Source: Dongia_A sp035274225
Lineage (GTDB): Bacteria > Pseudomonadota > Alphaproteobacteria > Dongiales > Dongiaceae
Direction: 5' to 3'
NCBI GenBank assembly: GCA_035274225.1
Contig: DATEOK010000389.1
Span: 1-5,260, forward strand
DNA: 5,260 nt
In this document: positions 4,362 to 5,260 of the stretch, in pieces
Position numbering within the stretch: position 1 is the stretch's first letter
How the letters are laid out: each line of letters begins with the position of its first letter
The notes under the pieces: model-generated
What the model was told of the DNA's origin: nothing
Seen by the model: only the letters and a program-made list of their open reading frames with translations
Database searches by the model: none
Made by a program: the position numbers and the translations under genes

Positions 4362-5260
4362 TTAGTCCTTCAGCACTTTCTGCAAACCGTCGATCAGTCG
4401 GGCGCTGTCCTCCCGTCGCGCAAAAGGTTCGTTCGCGGCGATCGTCGGGAAGGACAGGTGCGGGTGGCTGTCTCGATAGCGGGCAATCAGCGCGACGCCC
4501 TGATCTAACCGGCCGAGATGCCCATAGGCGGAGGCGAGATACATCGCGTCCCAGAACCGATCCGCATAGCCATCAAAACCGGCGCGCGTATCGTCGTACC
4601 GGCCGTCTGCAAAGGCCGCAAGGCTGCGAAACTCCGCAAACCAGTCAGGCGGGTAGGGGCTGAGGCGCAGAGCGCTGTCGAAGTGCTGCGTGCTCCTGTC
4701 GAGCCGTCCCATATAGGCCTCGTACAGGCCGAGGAGAGTCAGCACCTGCGGGTCGTTCGGATTGAGTGCGAGCGCACGGCGATGGTGATGCTCCGCGCGG
4801 TCGAACTGCTTGTCATAAAGCAGGCAGCAGCCGAGTGAGGCATGGCAACGGGCACTGTGCGGGTCCAGGTTCACGCCGCGGGCGCCGATCTCGATCGCCT
4901 GCTGCAGCGTGCGCGGCTCGTAGTCGAACTGCCAGTTGGTGTGATAGGCCGCGGCGAGCCAGGGATAGGCTTCCGTATAGTTGGGATCGAGGGCGATGGC
5001 GCGTTCAAGATAGTCGATGGCAATTGCCGTATCGGTGCGCGTCCCGAGCTGCTGGTGCTGGAAACCGCGAAGCGCCAGGTCGTAGGCTGCGACACTGCTT
5101 GGATGGCTGTTGGCGGCACGCGCCGCCGAATCCAGCTCGACTTGCCCGGTCAAGGTGCTGGCAATGACGCTGACCACCTCATCTTGCACCGAAAACACGT
5201 CGGCCAGCGCATTGTCATAGTTCTGCGCCCACACGACGGCGCCGGTTTCCGCCGCGATCA
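4362..5260 (-). CDS. C-terminal TPR region of an adenylate-cyclase/CadC-like signalling protein (5' end outside window)
   Basis: The reverse frame is open from the window edge to TAA at 4364-4362 and gives 298 visible residues. The first part, AETGAVVWAQNYDNALADVF then SVQDEVV, is the end of the TolB/FlgO-like module found between the N-terminal domain and the TPRs in many alphaproteobacterial proteins. Those carry either a class III adenylate/guanylate cyclase domain or a CadC-type winged helix. About five TPR-like units follow, at roughly residues 56-92 (ending ERAIALDP), 95-133 (ending GVNLDP), 136-168 (RRALALNPN), 170-201 (DSALRLSP) and 236-266. The TPRs probably bind a protein partner. 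The N-terminal output domain is not visible, so cyclase versus transcription factor cannot be decided here; cyclase is my first guess because this arrangement is common in these bacteria. A GTG at 5234 lies inside the conserved module and is not the start. No signal peptide or membrane segment is visible in this part. Confidence 0.8.
   Translation of the reverse strand, partial: IAAETGAVVWAQNYDNALADVFSVQDEVVSVIASTLTGQVELDSAARAANSHPSSVAAYDLALRGFQHQQLGTRTDTAIAIDYLERAIALDPNYTEAYPWLAAAYHTNWQFDYEPRTLQQAIEIGARGVNLDPHSARCHASLGCCLLYDKQFDRAEHHHRRALALNPNDPQVLTLLGLYEAYMGRLDRSTQHFDSALRLSPYPPDWFAEFRSLAAFADGRYDDTRAGFDGYADRFWDAMYLASAYGHLGRLDQGVALIARYRDSHPHLSFPTIAANEPFARREDSARLIDGLQKVLKD

Noticed and set aside
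4356..4368. Hairpin GGACT-CTT-AGTCC as a bidirectional terminator
   Set aside because: A 5-bp stem with a 3-base loop and no T-run on either strand; too weak for an intrinsic terminator.
1..5260. Mobile element, CRISPR array, toxin-antitoxin or defence system
   Set aside because: No transposase or integrase, no spaced direct repeats, no paired small toxin/antitoxin genes; the FtsH-type protease and TPR protein are not arranged with partners that would suggest a defence locus.

Overview
The window is GC-rich DNA with dense, mostly abutting genes. The gene set is a class IIA HAD hydrolase of the type called TIGR01459, a hydroxyproline-dehydratase-like enolase-superfamily enzyme and a TPR protein of the adenylate-cyclase/CadC-like kind. 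It fits an alphaproteobacterium, perhaps Rhodospirillales or Hyphomicrobiales. That placement is an inference from gene content and base composition; no rRNA or other marker is present. I see no tRNA, rRNA, insertion sequence, CRISPR array or phage gene.

Layout. (1) Bases 1-269 hold the 3' end of a forward gene I do not recognise. (2) A 25-codon forward ORF (281-358) follows. It has its own Shine-Dalgarno, which overlaps the upstream stop codon, and its peptide resembles the first helix of inositol-monophosphatase/HisN-like enzymes. (3) Its stop codon overlaps the TTG start of a forward HAD hydrolase (355-1203). These three may be one translationally coupled unit. (4) Converging on it with no gap is a reverse-strand FtsH-type membrane AAA metalloprotease (1204-3018), complete in its catalytic motifs but divergent enough to look like a paralogue of the housekeeping FtsH. 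(5) A 214-base divergent intergenic region (3019-3232) carries the ribosome binding sites of both flanking genes and several short palindromic elements. (6) A forward mandelate-racemase/muconate-lactonizing-type enzyme, best matched to cis-3-hydroxy-L-proline dehydratases, fills 3233-4339. (7) Converging on it after 22 bases is the reverse-strand C-terminal part of a TPR protein (4362 to beyond 5260).

The genes do not form one obvious pathway: the window covers parts of at least three transcription units of unrelated function (phosphatase-like, membrane proteolysis, amino-acid catabolism, signalling). I found no convincing new multi-gene system. The points most worth a second look are the HisN-like mini-ORF with its chain of overlapping signals, the HAD motif I that lacks its second aspartate, the divergent FtsH, and the 10-bp perfect palindrome in front of the dehydratase gene.
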